Origin: Opisthocomus hoazin | Taxonomy: Eukaryota > Chordata > Aves > Opisthocomiformes > Opisthocomidae | Length of the DNA stretch: 64,000 nt | Direction of reading: 5' to 3' | Assembly: GCF_030867145.1 (NCBI RefSeq) | Contig: NC_134443.1 | Coordinates: forward strand, 1,984,001-2,048,000 | Part shown: one piece after another, positions 30,101 to 41,704 of the stretch | Layout of the letters: each line of letters opens with the position of its first letter | Position numbering within the stretch: the first letter of the stretch is position 1 | Notes under the pieces: generated by a model | Database searches by the model: none | Seen by the model: only the letters and a program-made list of their open reading frames with translations | What the model was told of the DNA's origin: nothing | Position numbers and translations under genes: made by a program

Positions 30101-31489
30101 CATGGCGCTGCTGGCGTTCTGGATGGTGGAGACGGGCAGGACGGTCCCTTTGAGCTTGGTGCCGTTGCCAAGCTGAACACTGACGATTTTTGGCCCCTCG
30201 ATGGTTTTCAAGGGGCTGGAGAGCTCCATTTTCTCCTTGGCCACCTCCAGCGCAATCCCTTCCTCTTTGTCTGCCGAGAAGCCGGCACCCTCCAGAGAGG
30301 TGTCCTGGGAGCTCTGCTCGGCTGGGCCCTTGGCGGAGCCCGGCTCCGAATCTGACGAGACCCTGGTCACTGTTCGGGTGATGCTGCCACAAGATGTTTT
30401 GATGGTTTTGATCCGCACTTTCAAGGGCCGTGAGGAATTGGAAGAAGGGGAATCGTTGTTGTTGTCGTCTTCCTCCTCCTCTTCCTCAGCGCTGGACATA
30501 CTCTGTGGACTTCCCATCGACTTCTCCAGAACTTCTTGCTCTTCCTTGAGGGAGATGCTGTCCAGGTGCTTCGGCGAAGCGGGGAGCCTGGGGCTCTGCA
30601 CCACCGGCGAGGAAGGCTTGAAGAACGGCTCCCGGGGGCTGGCGGGCGAGTGCTTCACTTCGGGAAGGCTGCTGGTGCCACTGTCGAGGTTTGGGTCGGA
30701 ACCGGGCCAGGACGTGATGGGAGAATCATCCGTGGAGTAGCGAACGGTGACCGATTTCAGGTGATCCAGGGGACTGTCACCCAAGGCTGCAGCCAGGCCC
30801 TTCGGGCTGGCTTCGCGGCCCACCTCCTCCGAGTCAGACTCCTCTTTTTTGATGCAGGCGATGGTGGGAGGGGACCCGTTTGCCCCCCCTGCCTGGCTCG
30901 TCTCAAAGGACTGCGGGAAAGCTGGCGGCAGGTTCTCTGCGCTCTCTCCCATGGGCTCCTTGCAGTCCAGCGACGGGGTGGGAGACGGGGAGAGGGAGGG
31001 CACGGCGAGGGACTTCTCTTTCGGCTTACACTCCCGGGGTCTGTCAATCAGGTTGGCAGCGCTGTCTTCGTTGGGATCAGGGCTAAAATGGGAGAAGATA
31101 TCCAGGGGTTTGGGGCCTTTCTCCTTCACCCAACACTCCCCGTTGGAGGACGCCACAGCTTCCACAGACCTGGAGGTGGGGGACCTGGGCATCTCGGCGG
31201 CCCCGAAGCCATTCTGCAGCAAGCGGGGCCCGATGACGTGCCCATCTTTGCTGCGCCCGTCCAGGGCATCGAGCTGCTCGGGGCAGACGGTGTTCTTCAC
31301 GATCACGCTGACAGCGGTGATGTCCGTGTGGGGGAGGACGTGGTCAGGGGGGCCCGGCTCCCCGGGGACCTGCTTGATGTGGGCGTCAGCTTCCTCGTGG
31401 CCGGAGTGGATGGCCTCATTCGTGTCAATGTCAGGGATATCGAAAGCTGCCAGAAGGTCATCGAAATCCGGAGTCTTCATGTCCCCCAT
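23677..31489 (-). CDS. ZNF687: Zinc finger protein 687
   Basis: This is a nuclear multi-C2H2 protein; in vertebrates it associates with ZNF592 and ZMYND8 in a chromatin-regulating complex. Coding exons in transcript order are 31489-29249, 27229-27051, 26500-26324, 26070-25908, 25626-25330, 25167-25055, 24715-24574 and 24150-23677. They total 3786 nt, or 1261 residues; human ZNF687 is 1237. The start [20 protein letters not shown] and the end [11 protein letters not shown] match the family. Residues 1-580 are low-complexity, Ser/Pro-rich and acidic, with a conserved block [15 protein letters not shown]. Zinc fingers begin near residue 588 ([10 protein letters not shown]) and continue to the last finger ([21 protein letters not shown]). 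The gene is convergent with PI4KB. All junctions are GT-AG and keep phase. The start is the first ATG after an acceptor at 31510-31512. Confidence 0.97.
24574..24715 (-). CDS. ZNF687: ZNF687 exon, residues 1057-1104
   Basis: The exon encodes [18 protein letters not shown] through GTGATQ. It completes an atypical finger begun in the preceding exon and is followed by GTACGA. Confidence 0.94.
25055..25167 (-). CDS. ZNF687: ZNF687 exon, residues 1020-1057
   Basis: The exon encodes [15 protein letters not shown] and [14 protein letters not shown], ending YPC plus two bases of Arg. The donor GTACCA is weak, but it is the only GT that restores the frame with the next exon. Confidence 0.9.
25330..25626 (-). 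CDS. ZNF687: ZNF687 exon, residues 921-1019
   Basis: The exon starts NTHQPQK, runs through a Ser/Glu-rich linker ([16 protein letters not shown]) and a basic stretch, then the finger [16 protein letters not shown]. The linker is the least conserved part relative to human. Confidence 0.95.
25908..26070 (-). CDS. ZNF687: ZNF687 exon, residues 866-920
   Basis: The exon encodes [15 protein letters not shown] and [13 protein letters not shown] fingers and ends LEHLK, phase 0, before GTAAAG. Confidence 0.95.
26324..26500 (-). CDS. ZNF687: ZNF687 exon, residues 807-866
   Basis: The exon encodes fingers [17 protein letters not shown] and [11 protein letters not shown], ending in FSNQQS plus two bases of a Lys codon. 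Donor GTAAGC. Confidence 0.95.
27051..27229 (-). CDS. ZNF687: ZNF687 exon, residues 748-807
   Basis: The exon encodes fingers [15 protein letters not shown] and [10 protein letters not shown], ending in RRVGY with a split Arg codon. Acceptor CCCCCCAG and donor GTAGGG. Confidence 0.95.
27230..29248 (-). other. ZNF687: ZNF687 intron, 2.0 kb
   Basis: GC-rich sequence without a recognisable exon, transposon or RNA gene. Long open frames on both strands are compositional. Confidence 0.8.
29249..31489 (-). CDS. ZNF687: ZNF687 first coding exon, residues 1-747
   Basis: This large exon encodes the whole disordered N-terminal half, the basic block [12 protein letters not shown], the repeated NSKNLL-type linker and the first fingers (near residues 588-609, 616-640 and 715-735). 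Donor GTACGG after TTSST. Confidence 0.96.
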
Positions 31490-31509
31490 GGTGGGGAATG
31501 TGGCAGAGT
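31490..31509 (-). other. ZNF687: ZNF687 5' UTR part of the first coding exon
   Basis: Twenty bases lie between acceptor TTGCAG (ending at 31510) and the ATG. Confidence 0.8.
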
Positions 31510-33267
31510 CTGCAACAGAGCAAGGAGAGAAGCGTTAGCACCGTGACCTGGGCACGCGGACGAAGCCGTCGGAGACAGGCAGCACAGACACCGAGGGGAA
31601 TTTGCGTCTCCTGAGCCCCACACTAAGCACAAAATCCCCGTGCCGCCTTCCCTGTGAACCCCGCCTCGCGCCCCTTGGGCACATCACAACACTTCTCGGC
31701 CTTGTTCGCTTCATTTGCTTGCGTATCAATTTTTGATCACCCCCCAGGACTGAGGAAAGTTCCGAAGGATCCCAGCACCCCGGGAGAGACGCCTGCGACG
31801 CGGGACGCAGCCTGGCGAGGAGCAGTGCCCCAGGGCCGGAGCCGCTCCCCGCGCACACACGGGCTGAGGAAGGGGCACAGCTCCGCGGCAGGGGACCGGC
31901 GGGCGGCAGGGAGGCAGCGGGCGAGGCGGGAGCAGAGGGCTGCAGGGAGAGCACGCGCCTCGCCAGGGCAGCACAGCGTCAGGGCCGCTCCATACGGCGC
32001 AGGAGCCGTCCTCTTCCCCCACGGCAGCAAGGCCGTGCCAAGGCCAGCCCCGCGAGGACACGGCTCACGAGGACGGCATGCAGACGCTATCGAGAAGACT
32101 CAGATAAGAGGCCTCGAACACGTGGGCTGGGGAGCAAAGGATGAAGAAACAGGGGAGGCTGAGGGGAGACATGGCAACAGGTTTCATAACATGGCTGCGG
32201 CTGAGACAAAGGGAGTAATGTTCCTCCTGCCACTGCCGGCTGGGTGCGAAATCCCGGGATTAAGCTGCAGCCAGGGGACGTGGCTTAGGCAGCAGAAAAG
32301 ACTCCGATTTATGAGGATCACCAGGCAAAGGAGGCAGGAGGATGGGGGACCCCCCAGGTGCTGGAGAGCAGCTGGACGAGTGTCTGTCTGTCCAAGGGAG
32401 CGGATCAGGGGGTCTCGGAGATGGGATGGGGGTGCACGGCCCCCAGGCCTGCTGGTCGTAGCGTGGAGGGCGGACGGCTCCTCCTGCCAGCAGCCAGCAA
32501 AAGAGAAACCTTTCTCTCGGGGTTGCGAGGGGGAAAGGCAAACGCCCCGCAGCCCCACGGGGAGCCGGCCCCGGCAGCCTCCTCTTGCCCAGCTCCGGGC
32601 GCTGCCTCTCGGCTGCCGCAGGCGCAGCCAAGGCGGCTGCAGCCCTCGCTGCCCGCCTGCCCTCGCCCTGCTCCCCGCGGCAGGACACGAATCCGCTCCT
32701 CGGACAGCACAGCCTGCGCGGCGGGGCACGGCCGCGGCTCGCAGCCTGCTCCGAGGAGACCCGCAGCCTGCCCGCTGCCCCGGCGCTGGGGTGGCTGCTC
32801 CAGCGGCCACGGCCAAACCCACCGGCAGCCACGTGCCGCAGCAGACCGGACGAGGACGACACACATCGTGGGTAAATCTGCTCTTTGCAAAAGGGAGGGA
32901 TTCCCTCCCGGGGAGCTTGGCTCAGTTAAAACCCACCGGCACCAAAGGAGAAGTTCAGCCTGCACGGCCGGCAGCCGGGGGACCGACAGCCCCCACAGCC
33001 CCGTGCTGGAAGCCCTCGACCTTGCCATGGTTTGTGCCAGAAACAAGTCACGGCTCTGAAAGCTGCCCAGCCACTGACGAGCAGAAAACCCGCAGCGTCT
33101 GTCTCAACAGATTAGCCAGAGCACCCTCCCGGCCTTCAGCTGTCACATCTCCAGGTCACAGCACCCGTCCCCTCGTCCTACCGGTCGCTGCAGGGGGGAG
33201 CGGTCCAGAGTCCCCGCTGCCAGACCCCTCCGCGCTGCAAACACGTTGCTGTGACACACATTTCTTT

Positions 33268-33273
33268 AATAAA
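33268..33273 (+). terminator. Isolated AATAAA on the + strand
   Basis: The hexamer lies in an AT-rich patch with a T/G-rich stretch about 30 bp downstream, as in a real 3' end, but no + strand gene is known here. Confidence 0.2.
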
Positions 33274-34217
33274 GATTTAATTATCTCCTCAGTCCTGTCC
33301 ACTTATTTGTGAGGATTAGGATGGACAGATGGATGGACAGAGGGATGGACGGGTTCTTGGTGTTGGCCAAACAGGCAACAGGACTAACAAAGCTGGTCTC
33401 CAGCTCTGCTGCCCAGTCAGGGGTGCAGGCAGAGCAGCTCTGCCCTTGCAGGAGCGGCGTCTCTTCGCAGACACGTCCCCGCTCCAGCGTTCAGGCCCCC
33501 ATCTCGCCTCGACGTGATGCTCCGGCTTCCCCCGGCCGCAGGAAGCTTCTGCTGATGGCTGCAGCTGGCAGCGCGCAGCGTCCCTGCGAGAGGGCACCGC
33601 GTCGCAGGCCGGGACAGCATCCCTCGCACGCTGGTGCTGCCCAGGGACGGGCTGCACCCTTGGGAGAGCTCCTCTGCGCCTCGACGGCCATCTCCACCTC
33701 GGAGACCCTGTGGTGTGGATGGAGGGCAATGGAGGGCCAGACAAGCTCCCACCCGGCCTGGCTCTCCTCGGAGGTGAGCAGCAGCGATCACAGCTCTGCT
33801 TGCATCCGAAGCAAAAACCAGCTTGTGCGGCTGGCAGCCTCTCGACCAGCCCTCGCCCCCTCCAGCACCAGCACCTGGCGACAGAGCAGCGCTGGAGGCC
33901 AAGCGGAGCTCAGAAGCTGTCCCAGCCCTGCTCTCACACCTGGCTTGCTCTCTGTTTTGTGCCCGGCAGACGCCCTTCTGCGCCCGGCTCAGCTCTTCTC
34001 GGGCTCAGCAGGGCTGCAAAGGCTCTGCTGGTTTTCCCGTCAGACAGCTTAGCAAGGAGGCTTAGTCCAGCTTTACGTCTGGCTCTCACCGTAGGTCACC
34101 CCAAGGGGATCTCCGCCGGGTGCAGCGCGGGGCCTGCGGGCCACCAAGGAACCAGCTGCTCCAGGGCGACGCTGCCTTTAAAAACACAAATGGGCAACTT
34201 CCTACCGGCATCGCTTC

Positions 34218-34722
34218 ACAGAATCACAGAATCACAGAATAGTAGGGGTTGGCAGGGCCCTCTGTGGGTCATCTAGTCCAACCCTCCTGCTGAAGCAGGG
34301 TCACCTACAGCAGGCTGCACAGGACCTTGTCCAGGTGGGTCTTGAATATCTCGAGAAGGAGACTCCACAACCTCCCTGGGCAGCCTGGGCCAGGGCTCCG
34401 TCACCCTCAGAGGGAAGAAGATCTTCCTCGGGTTCAGCTGGAGCTTCCTCAGCTTCAGTTTGTGCCCATTGCCCCTTGTCCTGTCGCTGGGCACCACTGG
34501 AAAGAGCTTGGCCCCGTCCTCCTGACACCCACCCTTCAGATATTTGTGAGCATTTATAAGGTCCCCTCGCAGCCTTCTCTTCTCCAGGCTGAACAAGCCC
34601 AGTTCCCTCAACCTCTCCTCGTAGGGGAGATGCTCCAGTCCCCTCCTCATCCTCGTAGCCCTGCGCTGGACTCTCTCCAGTAGCTCCTCATCTTTCTTGA
34701 ACTGGGGAGCCCAGAACTCTGT
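34218..34722 (-). mobile_element. CR1 LINE fragment (3' part of reverse transcriptase ORF and 3' end)
   Basis: The left edge carries repeated ATTCTGTG octamers on the minus strand, the CR1 3' terminus. The minus strand then encodes the typical CR1 ORF2 C terminus with no stop, including [43 protein letters not shown] and [13 protein letters not shown]. The copy is 5'-truncated, as is usual. Confidence 0.93.
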
Positions 34723-37700
34723 TCCGCCACGGCCAAGCAGCCCCCGCGGCCGCCCCACAGATCCCGCTGCGGCATCGCGGGGGAAGAAGTGAACAGGGCA
34801 ACCGCGTACTGGCGCTTCACCCTCCGCTCGGGCCGAAGGGGAGGACGGCACAGAAAGGGCAGCTCTGCAGGGCCGGAGTTATCGTTCCAGCCTGCAAAAG
34901 CACCAAGGATTCAGCATCGGAACGAGCCACAGGGAGACAAGCAAAGGGCACCCTCGGAGGAAATCCACCGAGGCGCACAGCAGAGCCGCGTTCTAGCCGG
35001 TGATGCTGCCGGGAGAGCAGAGCAGCCACCCCGGGGACGCCACGGCCGAGGCCGCGCCAGCCACGCCGCGCACATCCTGTGAGCCACAGGAAGGGGGTCT
35101 TAGCACCGTCGAAACACACAGCAATAACGTCTCAAAGAGCACAAGTGGGACTGTGCTTCTGTACCTCCCCATAAACACGTGGGGTTTTTAACCAAACGTC
35201 CTGTTCCGCTTTGGGACGATGACAAAACGCGCCTGCCTTCGGGGGAAGAGACCGTCCCCACAGCGCAGCTGATAACCTAGATCCCAAACAGCAGACTCAG
35301 CCTTTGCTGCCCGCATGTGCCCCGCAGGCCACCGGTCCTGCTGCTAAACATCTTCCAGCACCGGCTCTGGGGAAGAGGACTTCTTTCTAGGAGATTCTGG
35401 CCAGTTCCCTCCACCTTCTGAAACCAGCTTTCACCACGTGCTGCTCCACATGATGCAGGGCTTCCGCCATGACCCCAGCGCAGGGAAGCTGCTGGTCAGA
35501 GGACCCGAAGGAAAAGCACCAGGCTTTCAAATACTGCAGCGGGGGGAGCTACCGAACGCTATGCTCTTCTTCCAGCGCTGCCACCTGGTTCTTCAGCGCA
35601 GGATCTCTGCCGAGAACAGCGTGACACAAGGACATTTGTTTTTCAAATGACTTTTCTAATCACCGTTTAGCAGGATACAAATATTTACAGCAAAGCAGAG
35701 AGAAGCAGGTTGTTGCACTGGAAAAGGTTCCCATGAAGAGGCGACACGAGGGAAATCCTCCTCCGTGCAGCGCGGAGGGGAAGAGCGCTGGCTCCGTCCT
35801 CGAAGCGGCTTTGGGTCAGCGAGCCGAGCGGCGCCTGAAGGCTGCGGTGAGGATGGATCTGTCTTCAGGCTCAACACTGCTCTTCCCCATGCCGGAGGAT
35901 GGCTCACAAGCGACACTGAGGTCCCAGCCTCACTGCGCTCCCAGTAAGGCACAAATCCTCCCCCCACCACACCTCCCCGAGCGAAACCAGACCAGGCTGA
36001 AAGCCCAAAGCTGCCGAGCAGAGCTTCTCTCCCAGACAGGGCGCAAGAGCAAACACCAGCACGAGGACAAACCTCCGCCGGGTTGAGCAGAGCCCGGAGA
36101 CGCTGGCAGAGGCAGGACTGTGTGCGCGGCCCGGCTCTGGGCACGAAGAAGTCACTCCCATCTCCGAAGTGCTGGCTTGCGTCACCACCCGCTCCTCTCG
36201 CCATGGATTCAGGCAAACGGAGCGGTCTCCTGTGCCGACGCCACAAGGGACGAGCCCAGGGCTCAGCCTGGCTTCTCGCTTTTATTTGTGCTCAAGGCCC
36301 GCTCTGCCGTAAACCCTGAATTTGTTTTTACCGATGGGGAGAGGAAAGAGCGAACCCACAGCACCTGACTGCTCTGGGCCCACAGCTGGGTCTGTGGATC
36401 CCCACGGACCTTTCCACGTGCTTCCTTTGGTTACTTCCTTCCCAGCCCCTCACTAAAAACTTTCAGTCCTTTCTTGCCTTTAAACTCCCTACCTTTGTCT
36501 TGGCCAACCGCGCCCTCCTTTTAGCGTCCCTGCCTCTAAAAGCAGAACGGATTATGATCCTCTGCCTCTTTTTTAAAAGCTCACGGCTTCCAGGCAGGAA
36601 TGAAGGCACTTAGGAACCGTTCATGGATTCCACGCTCTCAGAGCTGCTCCTCAGCCGACGGCTTCCCACCGCAAGGGAGGCTGCTCCTTGCAGGATCCCT
36701 GCACAGGACCGACTACGCGGCATTTCTCCCTCTTTGGTGTTAACGGGAAGGTCTCTGCCCCAGAAGGAGTTTTTGTGTTGTTCTTAGAAATCCCAAGCCT
36801 CAGCTCTCTCATTCAGCCCCTTCTGACGGAAGAGGGGAGGCTCGGTCTCCAGTCAGTAACTCTGGTCAAAAAGGAGGCAGCAAAGCCGGGAAGAGCCCAG
36901 CTCCACCTCGAACTCCACCAGGCTGACACGGGAGTTATTTTGGTAGCTCCAAACACAGCTATTTTCTTAAGCAAAAGCACTATTTTTCTTAGGTGAAACA
37001 AAGCCAACGAGGGGGCAGGGAATGGTATTTTTAACCTTACCGGCTAAGTGGTGTTACCTATCTTGCCTCACAGAAAAAAAAGAGTTTACAACACAGAAAC
37101 AGCTCTCTGCTGGGGGACCCCAGCAGAGCCCCCCGCACGCAGGCTGCCTTCCGCAGCACGGGCAGGACCCGTCCACGGTCGTGTGGCTCAGAGCCAGGCT
37201 GATCGCCCATCGGCAGGGTGCTCACCGGTCCCCCGGCTCCACAGCTTGGGAAACCCCGGCACAGGGGAGGGAAGGAGTCAGAGATCCAAACCCACCTGTG
37301 GAAAAGGTCCCAACTCCTCTCCAGATTTGACGAGGAAGAGCTGCAGACCAGCAGGTTGCCAGACTTGTTCGCCAGCCCGCCCTGAACATCACAGCCCTGG
37401 CTCTAAATTAAGAGGCCAGCAGACTCCACATCTGAAAGTCCCCGCTCTGTGATCCTGCCTGCTACCAAAAACACATCAAAGCATATGGGGCAGAGGATCA
37501 CCCCAGAAAGCACCCCACGGAGGTGCCTACCCTGATGGAGAACACCAGCAGGGCTGTGCAGCTCCGCGCAGCGCGCAGACCAGGGCTTCAGCTCGCAGCC
37601 AGCGCTGCCGGCCGCCCCACCTGGAGATGGCACACGGCGATGGAGCCACGCGCTGCTCGGGAACGGGACACATCCCAGGACCAGCCAGGAGGCCGAGCTG

Positions 37701-40700
37701 CGTAACCAAAGCCCTGGCCAGAGAAGGAATTTGGCACAGGCTGCCGAGTCTGAAACCACGGAGTTACCAGCGTCCCCTTTCCAGCCCAAAGCTCTCCCTT
37801 CCACCCCAGCCATCCCCTTTCCACCCCAACCGAGCCGCCTCGTGCCCGCGAGCCGCAGCCTTTCGGCAGGTGACTCCTCAGGTCAGGAATGCCAGACGTC
37901 ACCTCTCTAAAAGTCACCCCAAGGTTACGCAGGGTTTTGAACTGAAATCATCAACGCTGTCCTAAAACCAGCCCTTCCTCCAGCCAAGCGCAAGGCTGGA
38001 GAGACGGGCCTAGAGCCGAAAAGCAGGGCAGCCACAGCCCGTTATTTGCATAATGAGCACAGGCACAAACCCGAGCTAAAGCAAGTCACGCCAGTAATCA
38101 CCAGGCTTTCGGTTTCAGGCAGCAGGAGATGGCTGCGCGTTCGTCTGCTGCTCACAAAGCCACCGCCAGCGCCCAGCGCGGCTGCCCGGGCTCTGGGTGC
38201 CCAGGCAGGACACGGCTCTGGCAGCACAGCTTCGCTCGGGCTCAGCTGTGCCACCACAGTCCGGTCCCACACGGGACACAAGCTGGGTGCGGGGACCGCT
38301 CCGGCCACCGCAGGCGGCAGCCCGGCACGGTACTGAACGCGTGCCGATAGCGGGGACGTAGCGGGGACGCGTTTCAGCTGGTCCCCGCGAGGAGGAGGAA
38401 GCAGCTCTCTAGGGCTCTGCTGCCAGGTTCAGGTTTCTGCCCTTCAGAGCAGCAGGAGGCTGGGCAAGAGGCAGGCCCGGGGCTGCCGCGCTCCGCAGCC
38501 CAGCACAGACAATCAAAACCCACAAGCGCTGGAAGACCAACGGAAGGAAGAGGAGATTCCACCCTCCCGGTCCGAGTCCGCAGACCCGCAGCAACCCAAG
38601 CACCTCCCCACCAAATCCGAGAGCGCAAGAGCCCCGGCGCTCGCCGCCAGCAGAGACTGTCGCCGGCCAGGCCTCGACAAACCGAAGCCGAGCTCGTATC
38701 AGCAATGCCGGGAAGCTGGCCTGGAGCTAAACCGGCCCCAGCTCCAGCACAGCGCTGCCCAGACACAGACCCTCAGCCAGTCCGGGTGAGGGGAACCACT
38801 GCAAGCCCCCCCAAAGTTAACGAGGCTCACAGCTAAAATAATAAGACTGTAAGTACCTGCTGAAACACAACTGTTATTTTTCTGGCTCATTTGCTTATTT
38901 AGCATCCCACAAAAAGATGAAAGTGTTGTTAAAAATCTCCTCTCCAGCAGCCAAGCCTCTGCTGAAAGCAGGGTTTATCTGCTCCCTTGGAGGGGGATTG
39001 CCCAGGCCGCTGTTTCAGGACGCCGACACCAAGCCTGGCCACAGCACGTGTGGAGACGACGCTGCTCTCCTCCCCCCAGACAGCTCCTGCTTAAAATCCG
39101 CAAAACGTGCCAGCTCCGCTCGCGCCCGAGCTCGAACGCCCGCTCCCCCATCGCCACCCCACGTCCTCCTCCGTGCACCAAACCAGAGGCAACTCCCCGT
39201 CCCCACAGCTCGGTCCCGCGCGGGTCCCGTACGCGCTCGGCGGATCCCGCCCTCGCAGCCCACCCGGCCATGCCCACCGCGCAGCCCTTCAGACGCTCAC
39301 GCCGCTTTGGAGAGCCGCTTTCCGGCCGGAGCCCGCGCCGGCAACGGCCCCGAAGCGCTGCCCCACCCGGGGCTCGGCAGGGCCCGGAGGACTGCACACT
39401 CACCCTCGACGCCGCGAGCACCCGAAGGCTTCCCACCGCACGCTTTCGGCGCGGGAGCGGCCGGCACCGTCGGCGGAAGCACCGGGCCCCCGGCCGCCTG
39501 CCGCCGAGCCTGGCCCAGCGGCCGGTGGGGCGAGCAGAGGCCGCTCCGCAGCCGTTCAGACAAAAGAGGCCGAAGGCTGGGACTATTTCAAGGGCTTGCT
39601 ATTTTTAAAAGCTGCTTTTCCTGTTTCCCTTCCTGACCCTGGCAGGGACTCGGTGCCCGCCAGCAAGTTTGCACCAAAACAAGCAGAAAAATCACCGTCC
39701 AAAACTGGGCTCCGGGACGAAGCGAAGCCCTGCTCAAGCGCCCGGCCCTGCGCAGCGGCGTGCGGGGTCCTGCGGCCCTGCCTGCGTCCGCCGCGTCCGA
39801 GGCCAGCGGGAACGGCTGCGCTCCCGGCACCACGTGACAGGCGGGATTAGCTTCCGAGGCACAGAGGAAACCTTTGACAAAGCCTGTCCCCGTGCCGCTG
39901 CTGCCAGGCCTCGAGCCGCCAGCGCCCAGGGAGCCCTGCAGGAAAACAAACCCGCGCCGCCGGCTGCTGCAAAACACGAAATAATAAGGACAGGCTCACC
40001 TGGGCGGCAGGGAGCCGAGCGGATCGCCGCCTCTCTTGTCCTCCCGGGGCTCTCGGAGCTATTTTAAAACTGATCCCCTGCTAAAAAGCCCCAGCCTTTG
40101 TGCAGAGGAGACGTCACCAGTGAGAACAACTGTTTTTAATGAGCCAGACGAGCTCTGGGTGTTATACAATCTCACTCCCAGCAGAGACCTCGCAGACAAT
40201 CTTCAGAGGACCTCGCAGGGGGGGAGGACGGGGGCAAATTCCCCGAGCAACAAACGCGCAGCACCTGGCGCAGCTTTTCTCCATTTCAGCGCCTCCCTTC
40301 GCTCTCCAAACCCTCCCCAGCCGTCCCTGGCAACTGGTGGAGAGCAGCAAAGCAAAGCCCGCGGCAGCCCCGCGCTCGGGTGCTTCTGCAGCGGCCGGCG
40401 TTCATCTGCTCCCCTTCCCGTCTCGGCAGGGCAGCTCCTCGGAACAGCCCCGGTCAGGGCTGATGCGGCTGCTGCCGGGAGGGACGGGAGCGGTGGCATC
40501 GGCCCCGGCACGGACAAGGCTGCGGTGCAGCAGCTGTGCCTTGCCTTCCCGGCAGCCCTGCAACCCCTCACAGCGAGCACAGCCCGGAGCAGAGCCCGGA
40601 GCGCTGCAGAGCTGCCCGGATTTCGTGGTCGAGAGATTGCGCGAGATACACGCGAAGCTCTCCTTTGTGCTGGGACCAGCAGCGCAGCTTTGACAAGTTT

Positions 40701-41642
40701 TGCACAAGTTGGTAGGAGCGGCCGCGGCTCTGCAGCAGAACGCCACGTTAAATCGCGTGGCTTTTGTGTAGACGGTACAGCTTCAGTTCCCGCTGCGACA
40801 CGCAGTGCCCTGCTCCAAGCAGGGTCTCTGCAGACAGGAAAATGTCCCGAAAGCAGCCAGGCAGAGCTCGCTCTCCCAGCAAGAAGCCGAAACCAACTCG
40901 GTATTTTTGAAGTGACAGAGAACAGTGTCATTTCACTGTCCAAACTGAGGGAGGGCCAGAAAGTAAACGAGATTTCAGAGATGAAAGGAGTGTAAGAGAT
41001 ACCACCAGCCCGACAGCAAGCTCCTCAGGAACCACCTGGCAGGACGGCTTGCTGCGGAAACACGGGCCGCGTGGCTGCCAGCCCCGCAGAAAACCGAACG
41101 CTGACCCTGCACGAGAGCTCTGCTCTTCTCATCTCCAACCAGCGCTTCCCTCTGGAGCGAGGCCTGCTGTACAGGCAACACCCTAACGAGCTCACACTCC
41201 TGACGAAGCTGGGCTTTAGGCCCTGTTCCCTGTCACGTGTGAGGAAACTGAGGCACGGGGCGATGTGAACGCCACGCAACGGAGCCGGAGCAGCACCCAG
41301 CCCAGGATCATCTCCCGTCACACCCGGACTCATTCTGCCGCCGATGGCTCCCACCCCGCCGAAACCCCGTACCTGTCGGAGCTACATCCTTCCCCACGCT
41401 GCTTCTGCGCAGGCCCCTCCCGGGCCGGCTGCTCTGGGAAGCACCTTCTGGTGTCTAGCACGGTGCCAGACACATCCTCCAGCTTCAACGGTCGTTAGCC
41501 GCCCCTCACTACTTTCCAGAACTGTAGTTAGTTTTGCCAATACAAAAGACAGAAGGGATTTAGCCAAGCTTGGGAAGAGACAACACAGGTCAGAAGAGAA
41601 ACAAAGGCTAACACGAAGGACGGCTCTTGCACTTTAAAAGTC

Positions 41643-41704
41643 TTTATTTAATTCCACGTCTGTGAATCCAAAATTAAAACCTGTGGATCCACGGACGTGG
41701 AATT
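41643..41704 (-). promoter_or_regulatory. Stem-loop directly followed by AATAAA
   Basis: Arms 41650-41669 and 41685-41704 are inverted copies matching at 18 of 20 positions, with a 15-nt AT-rich loop. On the minus strand the hairpin is followed after one base by AATAAA (41648-41643). It looks like a transcript 3' end, but the host transcript is unknown. Confidence 0.45.

Noticed and set aside
29147-30355. 402-residue + strand open frame opposite ZNF687 exon 1
   Set aside because: Antisense shadow of the ZNF687 coding exon; no family resemblance.
31654-33312. 552-residue open frame in ZNF687 intron 1
   Set aside because: Ser/Arg/Pro-rich, no motif, GC-driven; long chance frames are common in this composition.
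40036-40995. 319-residue + strand frame in ZNF687 intron 1
   Set aside because: No recognisable protein and no splice or poly(A) context.
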